Positions 53,292 through 63,281 are shown, counted from the stretch's first letter. The stretch: 64,000 bases of DNA from Fidelibacterota bacterium (GCA_016934035.1 JAFGTP010000002.1:1-64000); one strand, 5' to 3'. A program made the numbers and translations. The notes: generated from the letters alone by a model not told the origin.

Positions 53292-53339
53292 TTTCAATGA
53301 AATATTTTCATGAAACCGTTTTTAGCAAACGGTTTTTTT
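53292..53339 (+). promoter_or_regulatory. Expression platform: start-codon hairpin and in-frame terminator
   Basis: Two hairpins follow the riboswitch. The first pairs 53292-53302 with 53306-53315 (one bulge) and holds the ATG (53297) in its stem. The second is a perfect nine-base inverted repeat, AAACCGTTT (53313-53321) and AAACGGTTT (53327-53335), with T7 at 53333-53339. That is an intrinsic terminator located in codons 6-15 of the receptor gene. The two share only 53313-53315. Confidence 0.65.
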
Positions 53340-55393
53340 GTTTCTGGTTTATTATATTTTTACACACTACTGTATTGAATGCAGAGATCCTATCAGGTTT
53401 TGTCTATCATTATGAATCATTCCCTGTGGCCTTTGCCTTTATCCAAAATGTGACAAAAAACCTTATGACCTATTCTGATGAATCGGGATGTTTTGATCTT
53501 CAGGGTAATAATGAGCCGGGTGATTCAATTTCGATTTCGCGTATTGGGTTTCACTCAAAAATGGTTTTGTTGGGTGAATCCTCATATTTACCAGTTAAAT
53601 TGATTCCGCAAAATATTGATCTGCAATCCGTTATTGTCGAAGGTCAAAATACTTCAACCGACAACCAGCAAAATGAACTGGTAAAGATAGAAAAATCATC
53701 AGCTGCAAAGTCTATTAGCCCTGGTAAAATATTCAATTCAATTCCCGGTTCCTACATCAAATCCTATGGTGGTTCTGCGGGATTGAGCTCAATCAGCATG
53801 GACGGAGCACCAACCCGACATACTAAAATCCTGGTGAGCGGATTTGATATCACAAATGCCCAAAACGGGCAGGTGGATTTGTCGCAGTTGCCGGACAATT
53901 TTATCAATTCTATTGCATATGATCCATATTATAATAGCGCTTTTGAAAGTGGTAACAGCGAAGGTTCTGTTAATATCCTACCCTGGAAGGAGCAAAACTC
54001 CGTATATCTTGGCATCGGTTGTTATGGCCAGCAAAACTATGGAATTTCGCTAAATTCTAATCGAAACCGGATCGCAATCAATTTGTTGGCCGGGAAATCC
54101 AACGATGACGGGAATTACAAAGGCTATAATCCTGTGACGAAAAAAAATGAAGAAAGGGTCAACAATCATTTGAAGCGTGAATATTTGTCCCTAAAAATGA
54201 ATGGCGTCATCACACCGTCAACTTTTATCAAACTGCTTTATCTTTATTCCAGTCAAAATCGTGGCGTGGCCGGACAAATTTGGTCGCCGACGCCCAAATC
54301 CTATCGAGATGATTATGTCCATCTTTTGGGCTTGAAATTGGGATGGGTCTCGAAATTTGGAGCCGGATTACTCCAGACGACAATGAGGAACTCCTATGAT
54401 CATTATTTCAGTTCACCGCAATATGGTTTCCCTTATGACAGTGAACATGATGTCAATACAATTCGATATAAAATAGCACAAAATTTCAATTTTACAAACT
54501 TAATCAAATATAGCGGCAGCATTCAGTGTAATGATGACCACCTTGAATCGAGTGACACCGGAAATCACCTGCGGACTTCATGGATTTTTTCCAATTCTTT
54601 GAGAATGATTGTCGGTAAACTGAAGTTCATTCCGGCTATTCAGCACAATTATTCTGATAATCTGTATGCTGAAAATACCTGGAATTATACTGTTGAATAC
54701 TCCCTTGGTTGGCGATATTTTCACTCCCTTGTATATAACCAGGGGATTTTTTTTCACTATCCGACCTTTAATGATCTTTTTTGGAAACCCGGTGGAAATC
54801 CGAACCTTAAACCGGAAGAAACATCGACCAAATCACTTGATTTACAGTTTTCTATATTTCGCCAAAAAGACCTTAAAGTCTTGTTGTTTGACAAATCCAG
54901 TGAAAACTTGATTCAATGGCTGCCCTCTGTCTCTTACTGGCAGCCAAAAAATGTAACGGAATCGTACCGCCGGGGAATTAAAACAATCTATTCTTTTTCA
55001 TTTTCGAAAATATCTGGTTTTTTGAACTATACTTATAATCTGAACGAAGATAAAGCAATGAAAAAACAATTACTTTATGCACCAAAACACAGTGGCGGAC
55101 TGAACCTGGATTATTCAAATAGTAATTGGCAAATCCACTATCAGGTGCATTATAGTGATGATCGTATTACACGATACTCTTGGCCGGAAGATATCATCAT
55201 TGATGAAATCATTGAACACACAATGGGAGTTTCCTGTGATTTTCAATTTAAATACGGAAAAATTTCAAATTCATTCTTAGTTGAAAATTTAATGAATGAA
55301 AAGATTGAAACCATCCAGGGATATCCCGAACCGGGAAGAATTTTTAAATATCGACTTCAATATTATATAAATATAAAAGGAGAAATGAAATGA
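53297..55393 (+). CDS. BtuB-like TonB-dependent cobalamin receptor
   Basis: This 698-residue outer-membrane receptor has a signal peptide with a basic start and hydrophobic core ending near LNAE. It is followed by a short carboxypeptidase-regulatory-like domain (about 32-105) and a plug with KIFNSIPGSYIKSYGG and a QPSVMDG-like SISMDGAPTRHTKILVSGFDI segment. A barrel continues to the C-terminus. Because a cobalamin riboswitch precedes it and a BtuG-like lipoprotein follows with a four-base overlap, it is assigned to uptake of vitamin B12 or related corrinoids. AGGA stands seven bases before the ATG. Oddly, a terminator lies inside its first codons. Confidence 0.85.
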   Translation: MKYFHETVFSKRFFCFWFIIFLHTTVLNAEILSGFVYHYESFPVAFAFIQNVTKNLMTYSDESGCFDLQGNNEPGDSISISRIGFHSKMVLLGESSYLPVKLIPQNIDLQSVIVEGQNTSTDNQQNELVKIEKSSAAKSISPGKIFNSIPGSYIKSYGGSAGLSSISMDGAPTRHTKILVSGFDITNAQNGQVDLSQLPDNFINSIAYDPYYNSAFESGNSEGSVNILPWKEQNSVYLGIGCYGQQNYGISLNSNRNRIAINLLAGKSNDDGNYKGYNPVTKKNEERVNNHLKREYLSLKMNGVITPSTFIKLLYLYSSQNRGVAGQIWSPTPKSYRDDYVHLLGLKLGWVSKFGAGLLQTTMRNSYDHYFSSPQYGFPYDSEHDVNTIRYKIAQNFNFTNLIKYSGSIQCNDDHLESSDTGNHLRTSWIFSNSLRMIVGKLKFIPAIQHNYSDNLYAENTWNYTVEYSLGWRYFHSLVYNQGIFFHYPTFNDLFWKPGGNPNLKPEETSTKSLDLQFSIFRQKDLKVLLFDKSSENLIQWLPSVSYWQPKNVTESYRRGIKTIYSFSFSKISGFLNYTYNLNEDKAMKKQLLYAPKHSGGLNLDYSNSNWQIHYQVHYSDDRITRYSWPEDIIIDEIIEHTMGVSCDFQFKYGKISNSFLVENLMNEKIETIQGYPEPGRIFKYRLQYYINIKGEMK

Positions 55394-56409
55394 AGAGAAT
55401 GTTGTTACTATTTCTAATCGGTTTGCTTATTTACAATTGCGAGACCAATCCGTCAAAATCAAAGGATCAATTAAAAGGTGATTGTTTTATTCTCTGTGAG
55501 GGAAATTTTACGTCCAGTGAAGCATCGTTGTGGCTTTACGACGGAAAAGAAACGCATGGTCCGGTTTATTGGGATCTTACTGCTAATCCATTAGGATCAG
55601 TTGGTCAATCTATGACTATTGATAATGATAATTTATATATTCTGGTAAATGCTTCTAATGAAATAAAAGTCCTGGGTGTTGATACTCAAGATGATCATGG
55701 AACAATTTCATTGCCAGCCGCCTCACCAAGATATTTGGTTGTCTGGCATAACTATGGGTATGTTTCATGTTGGGGAGCAATGGGAATTATCAAGTTTAAC
55801 CTGAATAATTACTCTATTGAAGATACAATTGCTATTGGTGCTTTACCTGAATATATGGTTCTTGATGGTGATATGCTGTATGTTTCAATTACTATGAATG
55901 CAATGTGGGGTAGCGATAACAGAGTTATTGGATATGACTTGTCTGAAACAAATCCTGTTGGAGTTGATACATTTGAAGTAATATCCAATCCTGGAATGAT
56001 GTTACTGGATGGAAATGAACTTTGGGTTTCATCAACTTATTATGATGATGCATGGCAAACTTATGCCGGGATGTCAAAGATTGACCTGAATACAAAATCC
56101 GTCATCAAAAAAGAATATGGTTTGACTTCGAATTTTTCAACAGACTTATTGAAAATTGATAGTGATATTTACACAACCTATAATGATGGAATTGTAAAAC
56201 TTGATGCTGATTTGAATATGATTACATCGGATAAAATTGGTTATTTGTCCAAAAAAGTATATTGTGTCGTTGAAAAAGATGAAATGATCTATTTCGGCAC
56301 GACAGACTATGTTGCACCGGACACAGTTTATGTATTGAATAAGGAAGGTGAAATCAAAGATGAAATGAAAGTTGGTGCACTTCCGGGTGATATTATTTTC
56401 GTAAAATAA
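55390..56409 (+). CDS. BtuG-like surface lipoprotein, beta-propeller
   Basis: This 339-residue lipoprotein (signal MKRMLLLFLIGLLIYNC, Cys17) is built of repeated blades (FILCEGNFTSSEASLWLYD at the start, then repeats with YLVVWHNYGYVSCW, YMVLDGDMLYVS and MLLDGNELWVSS). The pattern and position resemble BtuG of gut Bacteroides, a surface propeller that catches cobalamin for BtuB. Sequence identity cannot be judged here. It overlaps the receptor gene by four bases, and a terminator follows. Confidence 0.75.
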   Translation: MKRMLLLFLIGLLIYNCETNPSKSKDQLKGDCFILCEGNFTSSEASLWLYDGKETHGPVYWDLTANPLGSVGQSMTIDNDNLYILVNASNEIKVLGVDTQDDHGTISLPAASPRYLVVWHNYGYVSCWGAMGIIKFNLNNYSIEDTIAIGALPEYMVLDGDMLYVSITMNAMWGSDNRVIGYDLSETNPVGVDTFEVISNPGMMLLDGNELWVSSTYYDDAWQTYAGMSKIDLNTKSVIKKEYGLTSNFSTDLLKIDSDIYTTYNDGIVKLDADLNMITSDKIGYLSKKVYCVVEKDEMIYFGTTDYVAPDTVYVLNKEGEIKDEMKVGALPGDIIFVK

Positions 56410-56440
56410 TTACTGAAATCTCCCTAATTTCAGTTTGCAT

Positions 56441-56485
56441 AAATCCGCAGGTTTAACATGATGTTGCTGCGAATTTATTTTTTTT
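56441..56485 (+). terminator. Intrinsic terminator after the btuG-like gene
   Basis: AAATCCGCAG (56441-56450) pairs with CTGCGAATTT (56467-56476) with one C/A mismatch, and a run of eight T follows (56478-56485). It overlaps the stop codon of the convergent hemerythrin gene. Confidence 0.72.
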
Positions 56486-56870
56486 GAAGTGATCTTATAT
56501 CTGAATCTTCTTGCAGAATATGGACGTTTAACCAGTTTTCCAGGAAATTCATCAATTTCATTGGAACAAAAATCTTTCCGTTGTGAATATCTTCTTCAAA
56601 TCGGGATATTTGGGATTCAAATTTATTATGAGTCTGAATATGTTCCTCCAATTTTTCATAATTTAAAGAACGAAATATTTCCTCTTCATCATGAAAGTGT
56701 GTCCTGCTGTACGAATGAAGTTCATTCAGAATAGTCGTTATTTGTTCCTTCGATTTTGAATGGATAATAGACTCATAAAGTTTTTGTGAAATAGTAAAAA
56801 GCTTTTTATGTTGGTTGTCGATTAATTCATTCCCAACGCTAAAAGTATCTGTCCATATAAAATTTTCCAT
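56475..56870 (-). CDS. Bacteriohemerythrin
   Basis: This 131-residue four-helix protein binds oxygen through a di-iron site. All ligands can be placed: His in DNQHKKLF, His in THFHDEEE with Glu in EEIF, His in HIQTHNKF, and His with Asp in NVHILQEDSDI. The family starts IWTDTFSVG, as here. It may supply oxygen to an oxidase or sense it. It stands alone and convergent to the cobalamin genes. Confidence 0.92.
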   Translation of the reverse strand: MENFIWTDTFSVGNELIDNQHKKLFTISQKLYESIIHSKSKEQITTILNELHSYSRTHFHDEEEIFRSLNYEKLEEHIQTHNKFESQISRFEEDIHNGKIFVPMKLMNFLENWLNVHILQEDSDIRSLQKK

Positions 56871-57002
56871 ATTTTATAATTCCATTTTATGTTATTGGTT
56901 TAATGTAAATTCCAGAATAATTAAATTCAAACCTCGAACATTGCTTTAGAAAAATTCATAAAAAATCTTAAATTTTGCATCAGTTTAAAAACGGGAGATT
57001 GA

Positions 57003-58193
57003 ATGAAAATATTGAAAATACAACCTTATCTGCTTGAAAATGAAATTCAACATTATGCCTGGGGACAAAAAAACGATGAGGCTTTTATTCCAAAATTAAT
57101 CGGTATCACACCACAAAATGATCTTCCTTATGCTGAACTTTGGATAGGGGCCCATCCTAAAGCACCCTCAAAATTAATCGATACTGATTTACTGGAGATG
57201 ATTCACTCTTTCCCTGAAGAAATTCTGGGCGAAAAAGCTACAGCCAGATTCAGGGGCAATCTTCCCTTCCTCATGAAGGTATTGACAGCTGGTGAAGCAC
57301 TTTCGATTCAGGCCCATCCAAACAAAGCACAGGCAGAAATCCTCCACGAGAAGGACCCTGAAAATTACCCGGATAATAATCACAAACCGGAAATCGCAAT
57401 TGCGTTGGATGACTTGACAGCATTGGTTGGATTTCGGACGATACGTGAAATGCTAAATGTATTGGATAATTATCCACCTATCGGCGAGTTTGTTTCGCCA
57501 GAGTTATTGAAAGGGGATAATGAACGAGAATCATTGAAAGCATTTTACACTGAAATTATGACCAAAGCGGAATCAAATCCTGATGAATTGGAATTGGTTT
57601 TAGTGAAAATGGATGAATTAATTAGCCTAAAAAATGAAAAATCTGAAGCAGATGAATTTTATATTGAATTACGACAAAAATACGGAACCGACGTGGGACT
57701 TTTTTCACTCTATTTTTTTAATTTGCTGCATTTGTCCCAAGGCGAAGCGGTTTTTCTGTCAGCCGGAATTCCCCATGCTTATCTCAAGGGAAATATTATT
57801 GAATGCATGGCTAATTCCGACAATGTTGTTCGCGCCGGATTGACACCAAAGTTTAAAGATATTTCTACATTGGTTGATATCCTGACCTATGATACCGGCC
57901 TTCCAATAATTCTGCAAGAAGATAAAAATAGTTATCAGACTGAGTACAAAGTACCCGTTCCGGACTTTGCAATACTCATGAAAAAATTAAAGCCTGGAAA
58001 GGAAATTAAAAATTTTGGCAAGAGGCTGGAAATTTTTATCATCACTGAGGGTCAAATTCATATCCAATCTGGTGATTTTTCTGATGAATATCAAAAAGGA
58101 GATGCCCTTCTAATTCCGGCAGCCCTTAATTGCTATAAAATAACTGCCACAGAACCGGCGACTCTTTTTTCAGCCATCATCCCGGAGAATTGA
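57003..58193 (+). CDS. manA: Mannose-6-phosphate isomerase, class I
   Basis: This 396-residue zinc enzyme interconverts mannose-6-phosphate and fructose-6-phosphate. Zinc ligands appear in SIQAHPNKAQAE (Gln103, His105), HKPEIA (Glu130) and AGIPHAYLKGN (His). The C-terminal cupin part has IEIFIITEGQIHIQSGDF. A GGGAG site lies before the ATG. It is joined by a one-base overlap to the symporter gene, so the pair may import and use a hexose, although many manA genes serve polysaccharide making. Confidence 0.93.
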   Translation: MKILKIQPYLLENEIQHYAWGQKNDEAFIPKLIGITPQNDLPYAELWIGAHPKAPSKLIDTDLLEMIHSFPEEILGEKATARFRGNLPFLMKVLTAGEALSIQAHPNKAQAEILHEKDPENYPDNNHKPEIAIALDDLTALVGFRTIREMLNVLDNYPPIGEFVSPELLKGDNERESLKAFYTEIMTKAESNPDELELVLVKMDELISLKNEKSEADEFYIELRQKYGTDVGLFSLYFFNLLHLSQGEAVFLSAGIPHAYLKGNIIECMANSDNVVRAGLTPKFKDISTLVDILTYDTGLPIILQEDKNSYQTEYKVPVPDFAILMKKLKPGKEIKNFGKRLEIFIITEGQIHIQSGDFSDEYQKGDALLIPAALNCYKITATEPATLFSAIIPEN

Positions 58194-59647
58194 TGCGTTT
58201 CCCGGACCTTGTTATCCTTTTGCTCTATTTATCGGGTGTCCTGCTGGTTGGTATTTTTATCACCCATCGCAAAAAGCAAAGCGTTGAGGAATTTTTTACT
58301 GCTAACCGGTCGATGAACTGGTTCACCATGGGATTGTCTGTCATGGTAACAGCTTTCAGTGCTGTCAATTTTACTGGATTTTCGGGTGAAGTGTTCAGTC
58401 ATGGTCTTTATGTGATGCTGAGTTTGCCGGTCTTTGTCCTGGTGGCTATTCCGGTCAATAAGATAATTATTCCCCATTTTTATAAACAAAATTACAGCAC
58501 CGCCTATGAATATCTGGAAAGACGTTTTGACAAAAAAGTGCGAATTCTGGCGGCCGTACTTTTTTTGGTCTGGCGGACTTTTTGGGGCGCTACAATTCTT
58601 TATATTCCGACTAAGATTTTGAATCTCGTTACCGGCTGGAGTATTCCGGTTATTATTTTTATCGTTGGTGTTTCGGTGATGTTTTATACAACCTACGGCG
58701 GCATTCGGGCGGTCATGATCACAGACGCCATACAATTTTTTGTTCTCTTTTTTGGCCTGATCGTCGGCATTGTTTCCATGTCCGGAATGGTTGAAGGAGG
58801 TCTTGGTGAAATATTCCGGCTGGGAGCCAGAAGTGGTCTGACCCGGCCCTTTTATCCCTTCGATGCTTCAATATTTTCTTTTGATCCCACTATTCGAATC
58901 AGTTTTTGGAGCTGTACCCTTGGGACCTTTGTGGCTTTTCTGGCGAGATACAGTTCGGACCAGATGGTTGTTCAGCGCTATTTCACCGCCAGGTCGGAAA
59001 AAGATGCGCGAAGAGGTTTTTGGCTCAATGTTGTCAGTGCTATTGTTTCTTTGACGATCCTGGCTGTTTTGGGTTTTTTGATTTTTACTCATGCAAACCT
59101 CAATCATACTCTTGGCAAGTTTGACAAACCTCTCGTTTACTTTGTCAATTTCATCAAAGATCTTCCAGTGGGAGTATCTGGCCTGATGATAGCCGGATTA
59201 ATTGCAGCCACCATGTCCAGCATCGATTCCGGCTCAAATTCCTGCACCCGGGCCTGGATAGCCGATATATTTGAACCGCTGACCGGGAAAAAAATTGATC
59301 TAAAATCCACACGGTTATTTTCAATTCTTTTTGGTTTTATCATCGTTGTTATGTCACTCTATGTGGGAAAATTGGGATCAATTTTTGAAATCGCCAACAA
59401 AATTGTCAATGGTTTTGGCAGCCCGTTGCTGGCCCTCTTTCTATTGGGAAAATTCACACCCAAAGTGCCAGCCAAAGTGGTTTTATACGGTGGAATAATA
59501 GGTGCCATTTTCAGTGCCTTCACCAGCCTGTTCGTCAAAAACCTGGCCCTTCATTATTATGCAGTGGTCAACCTGGCGGGTACCATTTTAATCATTTTAC
59601 TCATTTATTGCGTGGGTAAAATACAAAGCTATTTCCAGAAATATTAA
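58193..59647 (+). CDS. Sodium:solute symporter (SSS family)
   Basis: This 484-residue inner-membrane carrier of the SSS/SGLT family has about 13 helices. Motifs seen are RSMNWFTMGLSVMVTAFSAVNFTGFSG, a TAYEYLERRFDKKVR stretch, RYSSDQMVVQRYFTARSEKDARRG and AATMSSIDSGSNSCTRAWIADIFEP, which is the sodium-site region. The substrate is unknown; sugars, sialic acid or other solutes are common in the family. The start at 58193 is preferred to a TTG at 58190, and GGAG lies ahead. It overlaps manA by one base. Confidence 0.92.
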   Translation: MRFPDLVILLLYLSGVLLVGIFITHRKKQSVEEFFTANRSMNWFTMGLSVMVTAFSAVNFTGFSGEVFSHGLYVMLSLPVFVLVAIPVNKIIIPHFYKQNYSTAYEYLERRFDKKVRILAAVLFLVWRTFWGATILYIPTKILNLVTGWSIPVIIFIVGVSVMFYTTYGGIRAVMITDAIQFFVLFFGLIVGIVSMSGMVEGGLGEIFRLGARSGLTRPFYPFDASIFSFDPTIRISFWSCTLGTFVAFLARYSSDQMVVQRYFTARSEKDARRGFWLNVVSAIVSLTILAVLGFLIFTHANLNHTLGKFDKPLVYFVNFIKDLPVGVSGLMIAGLIAATMSSIDSGSNSCTRAWIADIFEPLTGKKIDLKSTRLFSILFGFIIVVMSLYVGKLGSIFEIANKIVNGFGSPLLALFLLGKFTPKVPAKVVLYGGIIGAIFSAFTSLFVKNLALHYYAVVNLAGTILIILLIYCVGKIQSYFQKY

Positions 59648-59791
59648 AAATTTAGCCTTTGTAACCAAACTCATTCATTCCGATCCAAGATTCGAAAAAA
59701 TATCTGGTAATCCGAAATATTTTATTTTAAATTTGCCGGTTTATTTTGATAGTGTGAAGTTTAGAATTGTTTAATTACTTAAAGGAAATTT

Positions 59792-62700
59792 ATGAATTAC
59801 CTTAAAATTTTATTATTTTTATTATTATTTCATTTTTCTTTATCATTTTCACAAACCTTTAATTATCCTTTTCCTTATAATTCCAATGGAACACCCGATA
59901 ATCTTGATTTTATTGGTATTCCGACTGAATTGGACACCTTTATGCATAACTATTTTGAAGATGGAGTGTCCATACCGGGAAACCATCCGCAATTGATATC
60001 CAATGAAAATGAAGTCAATATTTTTCTGACAAAGGATGCGGAAATCTGGGTCACTTTCATTGATGAGTCGGCCGGTTACAGCAATGCTCTTGGGTTTTAT
60101 ACATACCCCAAGGGAAATGTACCTGCCAGTCCTAATGAAATCACCCACAATATCATTTTTCCCAATGTTGAGGACGGAACCTGGCAGGAGAGCGGGTCAC
60201 CCTCTCTTTCAGCCGGAAGCCGTATTTATCTGGGTCAATTTCCTGCCGGTACAGTTATTGGCTGGTTTCTGGTGGTTGATGGATGGAATGATGCCAGTGA
60301 TATCGTCGAACCGAAAACCTTCGGGCCTGAAAACAATGGAAATTTTGTTTCCGATTGGATTTTCTATTCCAATACCAATTTTAATCCGAATAACACACAG
60401 CAAAACGTTTTTGTTTTATACCCCGGTTCTGATCCCAATGTGAATACAAGGATTCTCGGCTTTGAAGATGTTTTGAGAGGTTCCTCAGAAGATGGCCATC
60501 CTTATGACGATCAGGATTTTGATGATGTGCTATTCTACATTACCTCCAATGCTGTGGATGCTATTGAAGAAACGGTACCATCCGTCACAGTAACATCACC
60601 AGACGGCGGTGAACAATATTCCATTAATTCCCTTCAGGAAATTACCTGGACTAGCAATAATATGGATAATGTGGCCCTTTATTACAGTCTGGATAATGGT
60701 AATAACTGGACGCTTCTGACTTCCTCCACCTCTGATGACGGCAGTTTTTACTGGACAACCCCCAATATACCCTCGACCCAATGCCTCATACGAATTACGG
60801 ATGCAGCCAATCCAGCAATTATGGATGAAAGCGATAATGCTTTCACACTCTTCGACGGGACACCAGTCATTACCGTCCTGGCTCCAAACGGAAATGAAAG
60901 ATATCTGGAAAATACAGTTCAAACCATTACCTGGTCCAGTGTCGGAGTGGATCAGGTCAGAATCGAATACAGTTATAACAATGGAGACAATTGGATACAA
61001 CTGACCTCATCGATGCCGGATGATGGCCATTTTGAGTGGACAACACCCTCAATAATTACAGATACATATTTGGTTAAAATTACCGATGCCAGCAACCATT
61101 CTATTTTAGATGTCAGTGATGAAAATTTTGAGGTTTATGAAATGACAGCACCGGAAGGTGTAAAATACGTTGACTGGACAGCACCGGGTCCAATCCGTGA
61201 TGGGCTCTCCTGGGAAACTGCGTATGTGACGCTGCAGGACGCTCTGGCTGTGGCTTCCTATGGCGATGAAATCTGGGTCGCCGATGGCACCTATTATCCT
61301 GATGAAGGAGGCGGACAAAGGGACAATAACATAAATTCAACCTACAATATTCCGGATGGTGTTAAAATCTATGGTGGCTTTGGTGGTTGGAACGATGGCG
61401 ATGAAACCGCTGTCAGCCAAAGAGATTTGTCGACAAAACCTTCCATCCTTTCCGGATTCATAAAAAGAAATGGAAGGACACGCAACTCTTACCATGTTGT
61501 CAAATTTGAAAATGTATCGGCTGAAACTCTGCTTGACGGATTTACAATCCAGGATGGTCAGGCTAAAGGATCGGGTGTTGACGCTCATGGCGGTGGAATT
61601 ATATTGCTCACCAATGGTTGGGAAAAGGAATGTAACCCAATCATTTCTAATGTTATTGTTACTGCCAACTCAGCATCGAGTGGTGGTGGTATTGCCAATA
61701 TTGCCAACCAATGGCAGCATCCCATCAATCGTGGGACCTTTATTAACTGTTTAGTCTTTGATAACGATGCTGATTCCGAAAATTCAAGTGGTATTTACCA
61801 CGATGGACAAAACGTTTCGGCCAGTTATGGAATATTTTCACATTATATTAATTGTACCATCGTTGATAACATTTATAATTTTTCAAACCAATACAATGGC
61901 AATTGTGATCCGCTTTTTCAAAATTCGATACTCCGTGGAACAATCACAAACAGCGGAAATAGTGTGGATCCAGTCTATTCTTACTGTAATGTCAGAGGTG
62001 GGGCTGTCGGAACGGGAAATATTGATCAGGACCCCTTATTTGTCGGTGGTGGTGACTATCATCTCCAAAGTTCTTCCCCTTCGATAAACACCGGCAATAA
62101 CGCCTACATCACACCCTGGACGGCTATTGACCTGGAAGGAAACAGTCGAATTCAGCCCTTTACTGTTGATATGGGAACTTATGAATATACGACCCATACC
62201 AGTATTACTTTTGCAGACGGAAGTACATTTCATCCCGCCACAGCCGTTGCCAGCGCCAACCAGGCCATCGGCAGGTTTATGCTCAATGCGGACAATTCAT
62301 CGGCTTCCATGGCCTCTATCAATATTATGCTGGCAGGAGTGCGGTCCGGAGCCTATAATTTCAAATTATGGCATAGCGAGGACGACCAGTTTGATCCTGC
62401 CTCTGATGCAAAAATCGGCAACACCGTATCAATGGATCCGGGAATTGACGGTACTGTAACCTTCTCGACAAACCACGGTATTGACTTTGGAGCCGGATAT
62501 TATTTCCTGACCTGTGATTTGACTGGTGATGCTACCGGCCAGATCCGGCCTTATATTGAAATCACCTCTGACATTGCCATCAATGCCGGTACAATCATCA
62601 CGCCGATTGTTCATGCGCCTTTGTCCGCCTACGATACTTCACTGTCAGTCAGTTTAACCTATTTCAAAGGCCAATTAAAAAATTCCAGGATTTATCTGGA

Positions 62701-63259
62701 ATGGCAAACCGGTAGTGAAATTAACAATCGTGGTTTTAGCATTGAACGCCGTGAAAATGAAGGTAACTGGATAGTGATTTCATCCTATCTGAGAAACAGT
62801 GCGCTCAAAGGTGCCGGTAATGCCAGTGAATCGATGACCTACCGCTATACTGATACTGAAATTATCAGTGGTTCAAAATATGATTACAGACTCAAAGATA
62901 TTGACTTTTCAAACAAAGAGACAATTCATGAGGACAATATTATTACTATTTTAGTGAAAAATGAAGAAAATACAGTGGAAGAATTTGCAATTCAGTCCAT
63001 TTATCCGAATCCTTTTAATCCAACAGCAAATATTCGCTACAATATTTCCACCCTGAGCAGAATTAATATTTCTATTTATGATGTGAGAGGAAATCTGATC
63101 AATACGCTGGTAAATCAACACCAAAGCCCGGGAATATACACCGTATCTTGGGACGGTACTGATACAAATAACAGAGCCCAAAGCGGTGGAATTTACTTTG
63201 CAGTCATGATGCAAAACAACAAATTGGTCAGCACACAAAAATTACTTTTTGTAAAATAG
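59792..63259 (+). CDS. Large secreted multidomain protein with T9SS-type tail
   Basis: This 1155-residue secreted protein has a signal peptide (to SFSQ) and a DUF4114-like region at about 145-265 with GWFLVVDGWNDASD and LGFEDVLRGSSEDGHPYDDQDFDDVLF. Two tandem Ig-like repeats (about 265-355 and 356-448) share ITWTS or ITWSS, NNGDNW and DDGxFxWTTP. A parallel beta-helix part (about 455-800, starting KYVDWTAPGPIRDGLSWETAY) follows. A further beta-sandwich part leads to the sorting domain (IQSIYPNPFNPTANIRY, ISIYDVRGNLI, QSGGIYFAVMM). It may bind or cut polysaccharide, but no catalytic residues are recognised. AAAGGAAA precedes the ATG. Confidence 0.82.
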   Translation: MNYLKILLFLLLFHFSLSFSQTFNYPFPYNSNGTPDNLDFIGIPTELDTFMHNYFEDGVSIPGNHPQLISNENEVNIFLTKDAEIWVTFIDESAGYSNALGFYTYPKGNVPASPNEITHNIIFPNVEDGTWQESGSPSLSAGSRIYLGQFPAGTVIGWFLVVDGWNDASDIVEPKTFGPENNGNFVSDWIFYSNTNFNPNNTQQNVFVLYPGSDPNVNTRILGFEDVLRGSSEDGHPYDDQDFDDVLFYITSNAVDAIEETVPSVTVTSPDGGEQYSINSLQEITWTSNNMDNVALYYSLDNGNNWTLLTSSTSDDGSFYWTTPNIPSTQCLIRITDAANPAIMDESDNAFTLFDGTPVITVLAPNGNERYLENTVQTITWSSVGVDQVRIEYSYNNGDNWIQLTSSMPDDGHFEWTTPSIITDTYLVKITDASNHSILDVSDENFEVYEMTAPEGVKYVDWTAPGPIRDGLSWETAYVTLQDALAVASYGDEIWVADGTYYPDEGGGQRDNNINSTYNIPDGVKIYGGFGGWNDGDETAVSQRDLSTKPSILSGFIKRNGRTRNSYHVVKFENVSAETLLDGFTIQDGQAKGSGVDAHGGGIILLTNGWEKECNPIISNVIVTANSASSGGGIANIANQWQHPINRGTFINCLVFDNDADSENSSGIYHDGQNVSASYGIFSHYINCTIVDNIYNFSNQYNGNCDPLFQNSILRGTITNSGNSVDPVYSYCNVRGGAVGTGNIDQDPLFVGGGDYHLQSSSPSINTGNNAYITPWTAIDLEGNSRIQPFTVDMGTYEYTTHTSITFADGSTFHPATAVASANQAIGRFMLNADNSSASMASINIMLAGVRSGAYNFKLWHSEDDQFDPASDAKIGNTVSMDPGIDGTVTFSTNHGIDFGAGYYFLTCDLTGDATGQIRPYIEITSDIAINAGTIITPIVHAPLSAYDTSLSVSLTYFKGQLKNSRIYLEWQTGSEINNRGFSIERRENEGNWIVISSYLRNSALKGAGNASESMTYRYTDTEIISGSKYDYRLKDIDFSNKETIHEDNIITILVKNEENTVEEFAIQSIYPNPFNPTANIRYNISTLSRINISIYDVRGNLINTLVNQHQSPGIYTVSWDGTDTNNRAQSGGIYFAVMMQNNKLVSTQKLLFVK

Positions 63260-63281
63260 AAAATATCTAAAATTATTTAAG

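Noticed and set aside
53109..53297. Small minus-strand frame over the riboswitch
   Set aside because: The sequence is explained by the structured cobalamin aptamer.
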